64,000 bases of DNA from Acetobacteraceae bacterium H6797. Its GTDB lineage: Bacteria > Pseudomonadota > Alphaproteobacteria > Acetobacterales > Acetobacteraceae. Below, piece by piece: positions 8,965-17,022 of this stretch. The notes beneath the pieces were generated by a model. That model made no database searches and had not been told where the DNA came from. It saw only the letters and a list, made by a program, of their open reading frames with translations. Numbering within the stretch: the first letter of the stretch is position 1; each line of letters begins with the position of its first letter. Made by a program: the position numbers and the translations under genes. The DNA is taken from the NCBI GenBank assembly GCA_015223225.1, contig JADFCQ010000004.1, forward strand, positions 186,001 through 250,000, written 5' to 3'.

Positions 8965-10637
8965 ACGCACAATCTCCCAACGTCGCCCTGCGGGCTGCCC
9001 TTTACCTGCGCGTCTCGACCGCCCGGCAGGCCGAACATGACGTGTCGATCCCGGACCAGCGCAAACAGGGCGAAGCCTGGTGCGCGGCGCGCGGCTATCA
9101 GCTTGTCGAAATCTTCGTGGAGCCGGGCAACACGGCGACCAACGACCGCCGCCCGGAGTTCCAGCGGATGATAGAGGCTGGCACGTCGAAGCCCGCGCCG
9201 TTCGACGTGGTGCTGGTTCACAGCTTCTCGCGCTTCTTCCGCGATGCTTTCGACATGGAATATTACTATCGCAAGCTCGCCAAGAATGACGTGCGGCTCG
9301 TTTCCATCACGCAGGAGTTGGGGGACGATCCGATCCACGATATGATGCGGCGGATCATGGCGCTGTTCGACGAATACCAGTCCAAGGAGAACGGCAAGCA
9401 CGTCACGCGCGCCCTGAAGGAGAATGCACGGCAGGGCTTCTGGAATGGTTCTTTGCCGCCGATCGGCTACCGGATCGCCGCCGCCGAACATCGCGGGGCC
9501 AAGACCAAGAAGAAGCTGGAAATCGACCCGCTGCACGCCGACACGATCCGTCTGATCTATCGGCTCGCTCTGGAAGGTCAGGGCGACAGTGGCCAGATGG
9601 GCGTCAAGGCCATCGTCAAGCATCTGAACGCCAAGGGCATCTTCACCCGCGATGGCGGCCGCTGGGGCATCGGCCAGGTCCACCGTGTCCTGACCCGCCG
9701 CACCTATATCGGCGAACATGAGTGGGGCAAGCGCAGCAAGCACAACGACCCACGCTCCCCCGGCGAAATCGTCATCGTCCCGGTGCCTGCCATCATCGAG
9801 CGGGAGACCTTCGATGCCGTTCAATCTCTTTTGCAGGCGCGCAACCCCAAGACGGAACTGCCCGCTCGCGTGGTGATCGGGCCGACCTTGCTGACCGGCA
9901 TCTGCTATTGCGGCAATTGCGGCGGAGCCATGACCATCCGCACCGGCAAGAGCGGCCGCTACCGCTACTATGCGTGCTCGATCAAGGCGCGGCAGGGCGA
10001 GACCGGCTGCAAGGGCCGCGCGATCCCCATGGACAAGCTCGATGATATGGTGGTCAACCATATCGAGGATCGCTTGCTTGACCCCGAGCGTCTGGAGAAG
10101 CTGCTTGGCAGCATTCTCGGCCGTCGCGAGGATCAGGCAGAGCGCCGCCGCGAACATATCGCCTCATTACAACGGCAAGCGACCGAATCGGAATCGCGCC
10201 TCAAGCGGCTCTATGACGCCATCGAGGCGGGTGTGGCCGATCTGGATGATCCGGCGCTCAAGGAGCGTATTGCCGGCCTCAAGGTGATCCGCGATCAGGC
10301 GCGGGCCGACGCCGATCGGGCGCAGGCCCTGCTCGAAAGCCCCGGGCACCGTGCCCTTAGCCCCGCAATGATCGAAGGGTTTGCGCGCCGCGCACGGGAG
10401 CGCATTCGCGGTCACGAGGGCGGCTATCGGCGGGATCACCTGCGCGCTCTGGCACAGCGCGTCGAGGTCGCAGACGACGCAATCCGCATCATGGGATCGA
10501 AAACGGAGCTGCTAAAGACGCTTATTGCTGGTCAAGGGCGGCAAACGGCGGCGATTGGCGTGCCCAGAGGCGGTCTGAAATGGCGGAGGGGATGGGATTC
10601 GAACCCACGATACGATTTTACTCGTATAACGGTTTAG
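8961..10637 (+). CDS. Large serine recombinase (resolvase/recombinase/Zn-ribbon)
   Basis: This is a site-specific recombinase expected to integrate and excise the element. The resolvase domain covers about residues 10-165 with the motif YLRVS; Ser19 is the predicted nucleophile. A Recombinase domain follows at about 175-290. A zinc ribbon has cysteines at 315, 317, 320, 339 and 350, and a coiled-coil helix lies at about 385-460. The frame has no stop of its own: it reads across the CCA end of the tRNA-Ser gene and uses a TAG within the tRNA at 10635-10637. The last residues (GWDSNPRYDFTRITV) are therefore antisense tRNA sequence. It is coupled to the upstream HTH gene. Confidence 0.93.
   Translation: MNAQSPNVALRAALYLRVSTARQAEHDVSIPDQRKQGEAWCAARGYQLVEIFVEPGNTATNDRRPEFQRMIEAGTSKPAPFDVVLVHSFSRFFRDAFDMEYYYRKLAKNDVRLVSITQELGDDPIHDMMRRIMALFDEYQSKENGKHVTRALKENARQGFWNGSLPPIGYRIAAAEHRGAKTKKKLEIDPLHADTIRLIYRLALEGQGDSGQMGVKAIVKHLNAKGIFTRDGGRWGIGQVHRVLTRRTYIGEHEWGKRSKHNDPRSPGEIVIVPVPAIIERETFDAVQSLLQARNPKTELPARVVIGPTLLTGICYCGNCGGAMTIRTGKSGRYRYYACSIKARQGETGCKGRAIPMDKLDDMVVNHIEDRLLDPERLEKLLGSILGRREDQAERRREHIASLQRQATESESRLKRLYDAIEAGVADLDDPALKERIAGLKVIRDQARADADRAQALLESPGHRALSPAMIEGFARRARERIRGHEGGYRRDHLRALAQRVEVADDAIRIMGSKTELLKTLIAGQGRQTAAIGVPRGGLKWRRGWDSNPRYDFTRITV
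10581..10637. other. Presumed attachment site: recombinase gene/tRNA-Ser junction
   Basis: The recombinase reading frame enters the tRNA gene at 10581 (the TGG that is the complement of the tRNA CCA end) and stops at 10637. The element lies on the 3' side of the tRNA, as expected if it inserted at the tRNA 3' end and restored the gene. The matching repeat at the other end of the element is outside the window, so the exact crossover cannot be read here. Confidence 0.6.
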
Positions 10638-10672
10638 CAAACCGCCGCCTTCGGCCACTCGGCCACCCCTCC
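10581..10672 (-). tRNA. tRNA-Ser (anticodon GCU)
   Basis: On the minus strand the acceptor stem GGAGGGG (10672-10666) pairs with CCCCTCC (10591-10585), followed by G and an encoded CCA. The T arm contains GGGTTCGAATCCC. The anticodon loop TTGCTAA gives GCT, and a long variable arm (ACGAGTAAAATCGT) marks a class II serine tRNA. The length is 92 bases including CCA. The gene is complete despite the element joined to its 3' end. Confidence 0.96.
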
Positions 10673-10710
10673 GCAGGAGTGGAAAGTCAACACGGCGTTG
10701 CGGGGTGGGT

Positions 10711-10737
10711 ATTACAGGCCGATGGGGAGGACGTCAA
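10711..10737 (-). promoter_or_regulatory. Candidate promoter of tRNA-Ser
   Basis: On the minus strand TTGACG (10737-10732) is followed after 15 bases by TGTAAT (10716-10711); an alternative -10 TAATAC gives a 17-base spacer. The site ends about 39 bases before the tRNA 5' end. It lies on the chromosomal side, so expression of the tRNA would not depend on the element. This is consensus matching only. Confidence 0.45.
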
Positions 10738-10776
10738 ACGCCCTCTCCACAAAAAGGCAGACCATTCCGCCTCAGA

Positions 10777-11409
10777 TCAGGAAAGCGCGACCTCGAAGCC
10801 CTTCCGAACTCCCGGCCGTGCCATCATGGTAGCGTACCAGCGGCCCACTTCCGGGAAGTCGGCGAAGTCCACGAGGTGCCTCTCATGGCGCCAGGCCCAG
10901 CCCAGAATGGCGAAATCGGCGATGCTCGGCTCGCCCTCTGTCGCCACGAAATCACGCCCTTTCAGTCGCTTATCCAGCACGCCATAAAGCCGCCGCGTCT
11001 CCTTGCCATAGCGCTCGAGGCCATAGGCACGGGCCGGACCCTCGGGCTGCATGAGGAAATGATGAACCTGGCCGGGCATGGGGCCGAAGCCGCCCATCTG
11101 CCACATCAGCCATTCCAGCACCGGCACCTTGCCCCGCAAATCCTTGGGCAGGAATCGGCCGCTCTTCTCAGCGAGGTAGATCAGGATGGCGCCCGATTCG
11201 AAAACCGTGATCGGCTTACCGTCCGGCCCCTCGGGGTCGATGATCGCGGGGATACGGTTATTGGGCGAAAAAGCCAGGAAGGCCGGGTCGAACTGCTCGC
11301 CCTTGCCGATATCGACGGTCTTCACCGTATAGGCGAGGCCCATCTCTTCCAGCGCGATGCTGATCTTCCGGCCGTTGGGGGTATTCCAGGTATGGAGCTC
11401 GATGGCCAT
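10777..11409 (-). CDS. Glutathione S-transferase, YfcG/YghU-like (Nu class)
   Basis: This 210-residue protein belongs to the cytosolic GST superfamily that binds glutathione and often reduces disulfides. The N-terminal thioredoxin fold begins ELHTWNTPNGRKISIALEE; the TPNGRK motif is typical of the Nu-class proteins YfcG and YghU. FESGAILIYLAEKSGRF is the conserved glutathione-binding helix, and SIADFAILGW is the C-terminal-domain N-capping region. The ATG at 11409 is preceded by GGAGGG on the minus strand; upstream codons in the same frame do not fit the family. Confidence 0.88.
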   Translation of the reverse strand: MAIELHTWNTPNGRKISIALEEMGLAYTVKTVDIGKGEQFDPAFLAFSPNNRIPAIIDPEGPDGKPITVFESGAILIYLAEKSGRFLPKDLRGKVPVLEWLMWQMGGFGPMPGQVHHFLMQPEGPARAYGLERYGKETRRLYGVLDKRLKGRDFVATEGEPSIADFAILGWAWRHERHLVDFADFPEVGRWYATMMARPGVRKGFEVALS

Positions 11410-11482
11410 GGGGCCCTCCTGCATTCGGTTGAACGCAGGCTGGCACCAGGCCATCGCGCAGTCCAGTCAGGTCGGGCGCGGC

Positions 11483-13072
11483 TCAGACCTTCCGCAGGTT
11501 CGTCATGACCGGCACGCCCGTCATCATGCCCGTCAGGTTACGGCGATAGGCGATGGGCTGCTTGAACTGCCCCAGCGAGACATAGGGCACGTCCTGCAGG
11601 GCCTGCCTCTGGATATCCTTCGCCAGCGCCTGCTGGGCCGCGAGATCGGGCGCGGCCAGCCAGCCGTCACGCAGGGCCTCGAGCGCGGGGCTGTCGGGCC
11701 AGCCGGTCGGCGCCCGTTCGCCATTGGCGCGCAGTGGCGTGTGGCTCGCCGGCGTCGCGAGATCCAGGCCCGACCAATAAGTGCAGTAGAGGTTCCACCC
11801 ACCCTGGTCGATCGGGCGGCGATTGGTGATACGCTGGATCACGGTGCCCCAATCGGCGGGCACATAGTCGATCACCATGCCGATCTGGCGCAGCGCCTCG
11901 GCGGTCACTTCGCAGACGGCGCTGATGCGCGGCACATCGGCGCCCGCCAGCATCACCACCTTCTCGCCCTTGTAGCCGGCCTCGATGAGTTCCTTCTTCA
12001 GCGCGGCATAATCAGGCTCCGCCTTGCCCAGCGCCTCGAGGCCCACATCGCTGGCCATGGGCAGGCCGGGCGTGAAGGTGCCGACGCGGTCGGACCAGAG
12101 CGACTTATCCGAACCGGCCACGGCCGTCATGCAATCGGTCTGGCTGATGGCCTTCTGCACCACGCGCCGAATGGCGACGTTGTTGAAGGGCGGATGCAAA
12201 TGATTGAAGCGCAGGTGCCCGATCATGCCCGTCGGGTCCTTCACCTCCACCACGATGTCGCGGTTGCGGCGGAGTGTCGGCAGCAGATCGATCATCGGCT
12301 GCTCGACCCAGTCCACCGCACCGGATTGCAGCGCGGCCGCCGCCGTCGCCGCATCGCCGATCACGTTGAATTCCACACGATCGAAATGCACCACGCGCCC
12401 GCCGGCGGTGAAGCTCGGCTTCTCCTCGCGCGGCACGTAATCGGCGAAACGCTCATAGACGACGCGCGCACCCGGCACGCGCTCACCGGGGACGAATTTG
12501 AAAGGCCCGCTGCCGATCGCTTCTGGAACCTGGGTGAAGGCATCGGTCTTCGCCAGCCGTTCCGGCATGATCACGGGGATAAGCGAGCTGGGTCGGCCGA
12601 GAGCCGCCAGCAGCAGCGGGAAAGGCCGCTTCATGCGGAAAAGGATGGTCTTGTCGTCAGGCGCCGAAATTTCGTCCGCGGCGGCGATCAGCGACTGGCC
12701 GAAGGCGTCGCGCCGGCCCCAGCGCAGCAGGCTCGCGACGCAGTCCTTCGCGAGAACCGGCGTGCCGTCATGGAACTTGAGGCCCGGGCGCAACGTGATA
12801 CGCCAGATCTTGCCGTCATCCTCAACGCTATGGCCCGCCGCCATCTGCGGCTGCGGCTGGAACTGCTCGTCATAGCCGTAGAGCGTATCGAACACCATCA
12901 AGGCATGGGTGCGCGTGGAATAGGCGGTCGTCCAGATGGGGTCGATCACCGCGACATCGGCGTAGGGCACAAAACGGAGAATGCGATTGTCGTCAGCATG
13001 GGCCAGGCGCGGGGCGGAAAGCCCGGAGGCAGCAAGCCCTGCCGTGGCGGCGAGGAATTGGCGACGATTCAT
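11483..13072 (-). CDS. ABC transporter substrate-binding protein, family 5
   Basis: This is a periplasmic binding protein of the peptide/opine/nickel type (SBP_bac_5). Its 529 residues begin with a twin-arginine-like signal (NRRQFLAATAGLAASG, cut near LAHA). Family 5 features are VFDTLYGYDEQF near the start, WRITLRPGLKFHDGTPV, and GSGPFKFV. No permease or ATPase gene is adjacent, so it is an orphan component. It has the same length and similar wording as the binding protein at 40059-41648, marking the two as paralogues. The substrate is unknown. Confidence 0.88.
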   Translation of the reverse strand: MNRRQFLAATAGLAASGLSAPRLAHADDNRILRFVPYADVAVIDPIWTTAYSTRTHALMVFDTLYGYDEQFQPQPQMAAGHSVEDDGKIWRITLRPGLKFHDGTPVLAKDCVASLLRWGRRDAFGQSLIAAADEISAPDDKTILFRMKRPFPLLLAALGRPSSLIPVIMPERLAKTDAFTQVPEAIGSGPFKFVPGERVPGARVVYERFADYVPREEKPSFTAGGRVVHFDRVEFNVIGDAATAAAALQSGAVDWVEQPMIDLLPTLRRNRDIVVEVKDPTGMIGHLRFNHLHPPFNNVAIRRVVQKAISQTDCMTAVAGSDKSLWSDRVGTFTPGLPMASDVGLEALGKAEPDYAALKKELIEAGYKGEKVVMLAGADVPRISAVCEVTAEALRQIGMVIDYVPADWGTVIQRITNRRPIDQGGWNLYCTYWSGLDLATPASHTPLRANGERAPTGWPDSPALEALRDGWLAAPDLAAQQALAKDIQRQALQDVPYVSLGQFKQPIAYRRNLTGMMTGVPVMTNLRKV

Positions 13073-13155
13073 GATAAAGCCTCTTATCCCGGTTTATTGC
13101 CGGCGGGCTCAGCAAGCGTCGTGCCGCGCCTGGACCGGGCGCCGCGCCGCGAACA

Positions 13156-13194
13156 AGAAAAAAGGGCGCAGCACCATCGCGGCGCCGCGCCCTT
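13156..13194 (-). terminator. Terminator after gatB
   Basis: On the minus strand AAGGGCGC pairs with GCGCCCTT and an inner GCGCC pairs with GGTGC around a five-base loop. The hairpin is followed by a run of six to seven T. It lies 20 bases past the gatB stop and separates the gat operon from the downstream binding-protein gene. Confidence 0.85.
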
Positions 13195-13213
13195 CTCAAA
13201 TCATCAGGCCGGA

Positions 13214-14668
13214 TCAGGCGTCGAGCTTAGCCTTGATCACGTCATTGACCAGGGCCGGATTACCCTTGCCCTGCATGGCCTTCATGGTCTGGCCGACGAA
13301 AAAGCCGAAGAGCTTGTCCTTGCCGGACTTGTACTCGGCGACCTTGTCGGCGTTCTTGGCGAGAACATCGTCTACGACCTTCTCGATCGCGCCCGTATCC
13401 GTCACCTGACGCAACCCGCGCTTCTCGACGATCGTGCCCGGCGCATCGCCGGTCTCGATCATGATCTCGAAGACTTCCTTGGCCAGCTTGCCCGACAGCG
13501 TCTTGTCCGCGATCAGGTCCAGCAGCGCACCGAAATTCTCGACGCTCACCGGCGGGTCCGAGATGGTGCGGCCGGTGCGATTCAGGGCGGCGAAGAAGTC
13601 GCCCATCAGCCAGTTCGCCGCCATCTTGGCATCGCGGCCCTTGGCGAGCGCCTCGTAGAAGACGGCTGTCTCCTTCTCCAGCACCAGCACATGAGCGTCA
13701 TAGGGCGTGAGCCCATAGTCGTTCACGTAGCGGGCGCGGCGCGCATCCGGCAGTTCAGGCAGCGCGGCCTTCAGCTCATCCACCCAGGCCTGCTCGAAGA
13801 CCAGTGGGGGAAGATCCGGGTCGGGGAAGTAGCGGTAGTCATGCGCATCTTCCTTCGAGCGCATGGAGCGGGTAACGCCGCGGTTCGTATCGAACAGCCG
13901 CGTCTCCTGCTTCACCTCGCCACCCGACTCCCAGACCTCGATCTGGCGCCGCGCCTCGGCCTCGACCGCCTGCATGACGAAGCGGATGGAGTTGACGTTC
14001 TTCACCTCGCAGCGCGTGCGGAACTTCTCGCCCGCCTTGCGGACGGAGACGTTCACATCGGCGCGCATGGAGCCTTCTTCCATGTTGCCGTCGCAGGTCC
14101 CGAGATAGCGCAGGATCTGGCGCAGCTTGGTGAGATAGGCCCCCGCCTCTTCCGGCGAGCGCATATCGGGCTCGGAGACAATCTCCATGAGCGCGATACC
14201 CGACCGGTTGAGGTCGATGAAGGACTTCGCCGGATGCTGGTCATGCATCGACTTGCCCGCATCCTGTTCCAGATGCAGGCGCGTGATGCCGATCGTCTTC
14301 GTGCTGCCATCCGACAACTCGACGTCGATCTTGCCCTCCCCGATGATCGGGAAAGCGAACTGGCTGATCTGATAGCCCTGCGGCAGATCGGCGTAGAAGT
14401 AGTTCTTGCGGTCGAAGCGCGACCACAGGTTCACCTTCGCATTGAGCCCGAGCCCCGTGCGAACGGCCTGCGCCACGCATTCGCGGTTGATCACCGGCAG
14501 CATGCCGGGGAAGGCCGCGTCAACGAAGCTCACCTGGCTGTTCGGCTCGGCGCCGAACGCCGTGGCCGAGCCCGAGAAGAGCTTGGCCTGGCTCACGACC
14601 TGGGCATGCACCTCAAGCCCGATCACCAGCTCCCAGGGGCCGGTTTCGCCCTCGATGGTATAGGTCAT
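13214..14668 (-). CDS. gatB: Asp-tRNA(Asn)/Glu-tRNA(Gln) amidotransferase subunit B
   Basis: GatB binds mischarged Glu-tRNA(Gln) or Asp-tRNA(Asn) and activates the side chain for transamidation with GatA and GatC. The 484 residues are full length. The hallmark start [13 protein letters not shown] and the segments [19 protein letters not shown] and [17 protein letters not shown] are present, followed by the C-terminal YqeY-like tail with [18 protein letters not shown]. It starts two bases after gatA ends, in the operon gatC-gatA-gatB. Confidence 0.98.
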   Translation of the reverse strand: MTYTIEGETGPWELVIGLEVHAQVVSQAKLFSGSATAFGAEPNSQVSFVDAAFPGMLPVINRECVAQAVRTGLGLNAKVNLWSRFDRKNYFYADLPQGYQISQFAFPIIGEGKIDVELSDGSTKTIGITRLHLEQDAGKSMHDQHPAKSFIDLNRSGIALMEIVSEPDMRSPEEAGAYLTKLRQILRYLGTCDGNMEEGSMRADVNVSVRKAGEKFRTRCEVKNVNSIRFVMQAVEAEARRQIEVWESGGEVKQETRLFDTNRGVTRSMRSKEDAHDYRYFPDPDLPPLVFEQAWVDELKAALPELPDARRARYVNDYGLTPYDAHVLVLEKETAVFYEALAKGRDAKMAANWLMGDFFAALNRTGRTISDPPVSVENFGALLDLIADKTLSGKLAKEVFEIMIETGDAPGTIVEKRGLRQVTDTGAIEKVVDDVLAKNADKVAEYKSGKDKLFGFFVGQTMKAMQGKGNPALVNDVIKAKLDA

Positions 14669-14670
14669 CG

Positions 14671-16152
14671 TCAGCCCCTCACGCTCGGCACAGCGGTGAA
14701 ATTGGCGGCGCGCTCGATGGCGCCGCCGACCGCGAAGACGGTCTCTTCGTCGAAGGGCTTGCCCAGCACCTGCAGGCCCAGCGGCAGCCCCTGCTTGTCG
14801 AGGCCGGCCGGAACGGAAAGGCCCGGAATGCCCGCGAGGTTCGCCGTGACGGTGAAAACGTCGTTCAGATACATCGCGATCGGGTCATCCGCATTCTCGC
14901 CCTCGGCGAAAGCCGCCGACGGCGTCGCGGGCGTCAGGATCGCATCGCAATGCGCCCAGGCCTGGTCGAAGTCGCGCTTGATCAGCGCCCGGACCTGCTG
15001 CGCCTTCACGTAATAGGCGTCGTAATAACCGGCGGAGAGAACATAAGTGCCGATCATGATACGGCGCTGCACCTCGGAGCCGAAACCGGCCGCGCGCGTG
15101 CGCTCATAGAGATCGTTGAGGTCGCTGTCCTTCTCCGCGACGCGCAGGCCGTAGCGCACGCCGTCGTAACGGGCGAGATTCGAGGAAGCCTCGGCCGGCG
15201 CGACGATGTAATAGGTCGGCAGCGCGTATTTCGTGTGCGGCAGGCTGATATCGACGAGGGTGGCCCCCGCCTCCTTCAGCATGGCCATGCCGGTCTGCCA
15301 CAGCGCCTCGATCTCGGCGGGCATGCCGTCGATCCGGTATTCCTTCGGAATGCCGATCCGCAGCCCCTTCACCCCACGCACGACGGCAGCGGCGAAATCG
15401 GGCACCGCCATATCGGCGCTGGTCGAATCCTTCGGGTCGAACCCGGCCATGGAGCCGAGCAGCAGCGCACAATCCTCGACGGTGCGCGCAACCGGCCCCG
15501 CCTGGTCGAGCGAAGAGGCATAAGCCACCACGCCCCAGCGCGAGCAGCGACCATAGGTCGGCTTGATGCCCGCGATGCCGCAGAAAGCGGCCGGCTGGCG
15601 GATGGAGCCGCCCGTATCGGTCGCGGTCGCGCCAAGCGCCAGGCGCGCGGCAACCGCCGCGGCCGAACCGCCCGAGGAGCCGCCCGGCACCAGCTTGGTA
15701 TCGGGCTCGCCCGCCCGCTTCCACGGGTTCTCGACGCCGCCGAAGGCCGAAGTGCCGTTGGAAGAGCCCATGGCGAATTCGTCGAGATTGGCCTTGCCCA
15801 GGAACACCGCGCCATCGCGCAGCAGGTTCGAGGTCACGGTGCTCTCATAGGGCGGGACGAAATTGCCCAGGATCTTGCTCGCCGCCGTGGTCTTCACGCC
15901 CTTGGTGGCGAAAAGGTCCTTGATGGCGATCGGCAGACCCTCGAGCGGACCGGCCGTCCCAGCCGCGATGCGCTCATCGGCCTTTTTCGCCTGCTCCAGC
16001 GCGAGTTCCGGCGTCGTGGTGATATAGGCATTGAGACGCGGGTTGAGCGCCTCGATGGCGTCAACGAAGGCTTTGGTCAGCTCGACGGAGCTGATCGCGC
16101 GCTCATCCAGCGCCGCCTTGGCGCCAGCTAGCGTAAAATCGGTCGGTTTCAT
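14671..16152 (-). CDS. gatA: Asp-tRNA(Asn)/Glu-tRNA(Gln) amidotransferase subunit A
   Basis: GatA is the amidase-signature glutaminase of the GatCAB complex, supplying ammonia for the indirect route to Gln-tRNA and Asn-tRNA. Of its 493 residues, the Lys-cisSer-Ser triad reads as Lys78 (AIKDLF), Ser159 (PGGSSGGS) and Ser183 ([11 protein letters not shown]). Its ATG overlaps the gatC stop by four bases. Confidence 0.97.
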   Translation of the reverse strand: MKPTDFTLAGAKAALDERAISSVELTKAFVDAIEALNPRLNAYITTTPELALEQAKKADERIAAGTAGPLEGLPIAIKDLFATKGVKTTAASKILGNFVPPYESTVTSNLLRDGAVFLGKANLDEFAMGSSNGTSAFGGVENPWKRAGEPDTKLVPGGSSGGSAAAVAARLALGATATDTGGSIRQPAAFCGIAGIKPTYGRCSRWGVVAYASSLDQAGPVARTVEDCALLLGSMAGFDPKDSTSADMAVPDFAAAVVRGVKGLRIGIPKEYRIDGMPAEIEALWQTGMAMLKEAGATLVDISLPHTKYALPTYYIVAPAEASSNLARYDGVRYGLRVAEKDSDLNDLYERTRAAGFGSEVQRRIMIGTYVLSAGYYDAYYVKAQQVRALIKRDFDQAWAHCDAILTPATPSAAFAEGENADDPIAMYLNDVFTVTANLAGIPGLSVPAGLDKQGLPLGLQVLGKPFDEETVFAVGGAIERAANFTAVPSVRG

Positions 16153-16436
16153 TCGACAACCTTCGGCACGGCGAAGAACTCGCCTTCACGGTCGGGGGCA
16201 TTGGAGAGAACGGCATCGGTCACGCCGCCATCGGTGACCTTGTCCTCGCGCATGCGCAGCGCGAGCTGGCCACCCCCGGCGAGCGGCTCCACGCCTTGGG
16301 TATCGACCGCCTGGAGTTGCTCGATCCAGCCCAGAATACCGTTGAGTTCGGATTGCAGTCGCGGCAGCTCGGCTTCCTCGACCCTGAGACGGGCAAGGGA
16401 GGCGACACGCCGGACAGTGGCCGTATCGAGCGACAT
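16149..16436 (-). CDS. gatC: Asp-tRNA(Asn)/Glu-tRNA(Gln) amidotransferase subunit C
   Basis: GatC is the small subunit that wraps around GatA and stabilises the complex. The ATG at 16436 gives 95 residues beginning [17 protein letters not shown], the normal GatC start; the frame is open further upstream but that part is not conserved. [22 protein letters not shown] and the proline-poor tail FFAVPKVVE are typical. It is first in the gatCAB operon and divergent from ruvX. Confidence 0.95.
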   Translation of the reverse strand: MSLDTATVRRVASLARLRVEEAELPRLQSELNGILGWIEQLQAVDTQGVEPLAGGGQLALRMREDKVTDGGVTDAVLSNAPDREGEFFAVPKVVE

Positions 16437-16524
16437 CTCGTGTTCCGGTTCTTTTCCTGAGTATGCGAAAGCGCCCCCGAACGCCGCGTTGCGGCGGGAG
16501 GCAGGGCGGACCATAAAGCCCCGC

Positions 16525-17022
16525 ATGCCCCTGTTCAACCTGACCGATCTCCGAGCCGCCCTGCCGCGCCATCACCGGCTGCTGGGGCTCGACCCCGGCA
16601 AGAAGCAGATCGGCGTCGCGGTCACCGACGTCCTGCTCATGCTCGCCTCGCCCCATAGCGTGCTCAAGCGGGCCAAACTCGGCGCCAATGCGGCGGAAAT
16701 CAACGCCATTGCCCGGAAACTGGAGGTGGGCGGCCTCGTCGTCGGCCTGCCGCTCGGGCTCGATGGCAGCTTCGGCCCTGCCGCCCAGGCGGCGAAGGAC
16801 TGGGCCATGGCCATCAGCGAAGCAACCGGCCTGCCCGCCGCCCTATGGGACGAGCGCCTATCTTCCAGCGCCGTGAATCGGATGCTGATCCAGGAGGCCG
16901 ACCTCACCCGCGCCCGCCGCGCCGAGGTCGTGGATGCCGCCGCCGCCGCCTATATGCTGCAGGGTGCCCTGGACGCCACCCGGCCCCAGGAAGACGAGGG
17001 CGAGGATCAGAGCCTGGACTGA
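16525..17022 (+). CDS. ruvX: RuvX/YqgF, Holliday-junction resolvase-like nuclease
   Basis: YqgF/RuvX is an RNase H-fold nuclease linked to 16S rRNA pre-processing and Holliday-junction resolution. It has 165 residues, with the first acidic motif GLDPGKKQIGVAVTD (Asp23), VVGLPLGLDGSFGPAAQ, and LWDERLSSSAVNRML as family marks. The ATG at 16525 is chosen because the protein then begins at the normal family length; the earlier open frame overlaps gatC. Its last 16 bases overlap the convergent glycosyltransferase gene. Confidence 0.93.
   Translation: MPLFNLTDLRAALPRHHRLLGLDPGKKQIGVAVTDVLLMLASPHSVLKRAKLGANAAEINAIARKLEVGGLVVGLPLGLDGSFGPAAQAAKDWAMAISEATGLPAALWDERLSSSAVNRMLIQEADLTRARRAEVVDAAAAAYMLQGALDATRPQEDEGEDQSLD

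Larger units (their letters stand above)
1..10637. mobile_element. Right end of an integrative conjugative element (trb type)
   Basis: This stretch carries a trb mating-pair-formation operon, accessory genes and a large serine recombinase, and stops at the 3' end of a tRNA-Ser gene. The combination of conjugation genes, a site-specific recombinase at the edge and a tRNA junction is the usual layout of an integrative conjugative element. The left part (relaxase, coupling protein, trbB, trbC and the other attachment site) lies outside the window. That the whole stretch is one element is an inference; the right boundary at about 10580-10637 is well supported. Confidence 0.8.

Noticed and set aside
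10580..10987. Open frame starting MAEGMGFEPT across the tRNA
   Set aside because: It is an artefact of reading the complement of tRNA-Ser and the following non-coding DNA.
11357..15013. A 1218-codon plus-strand open frame
   Set aside because: It runs antisense to the binding-protein gene and gatB. Its translation is low-complexity with many H, R and A and matches no family; such frames are common opposite GC-rich genes.
14950..16131. A 393-codon open frame on the plus strand
   Set aside because: It is antisense to gatA, whose full catalytic triad is clear. No independent coding signal was seen.
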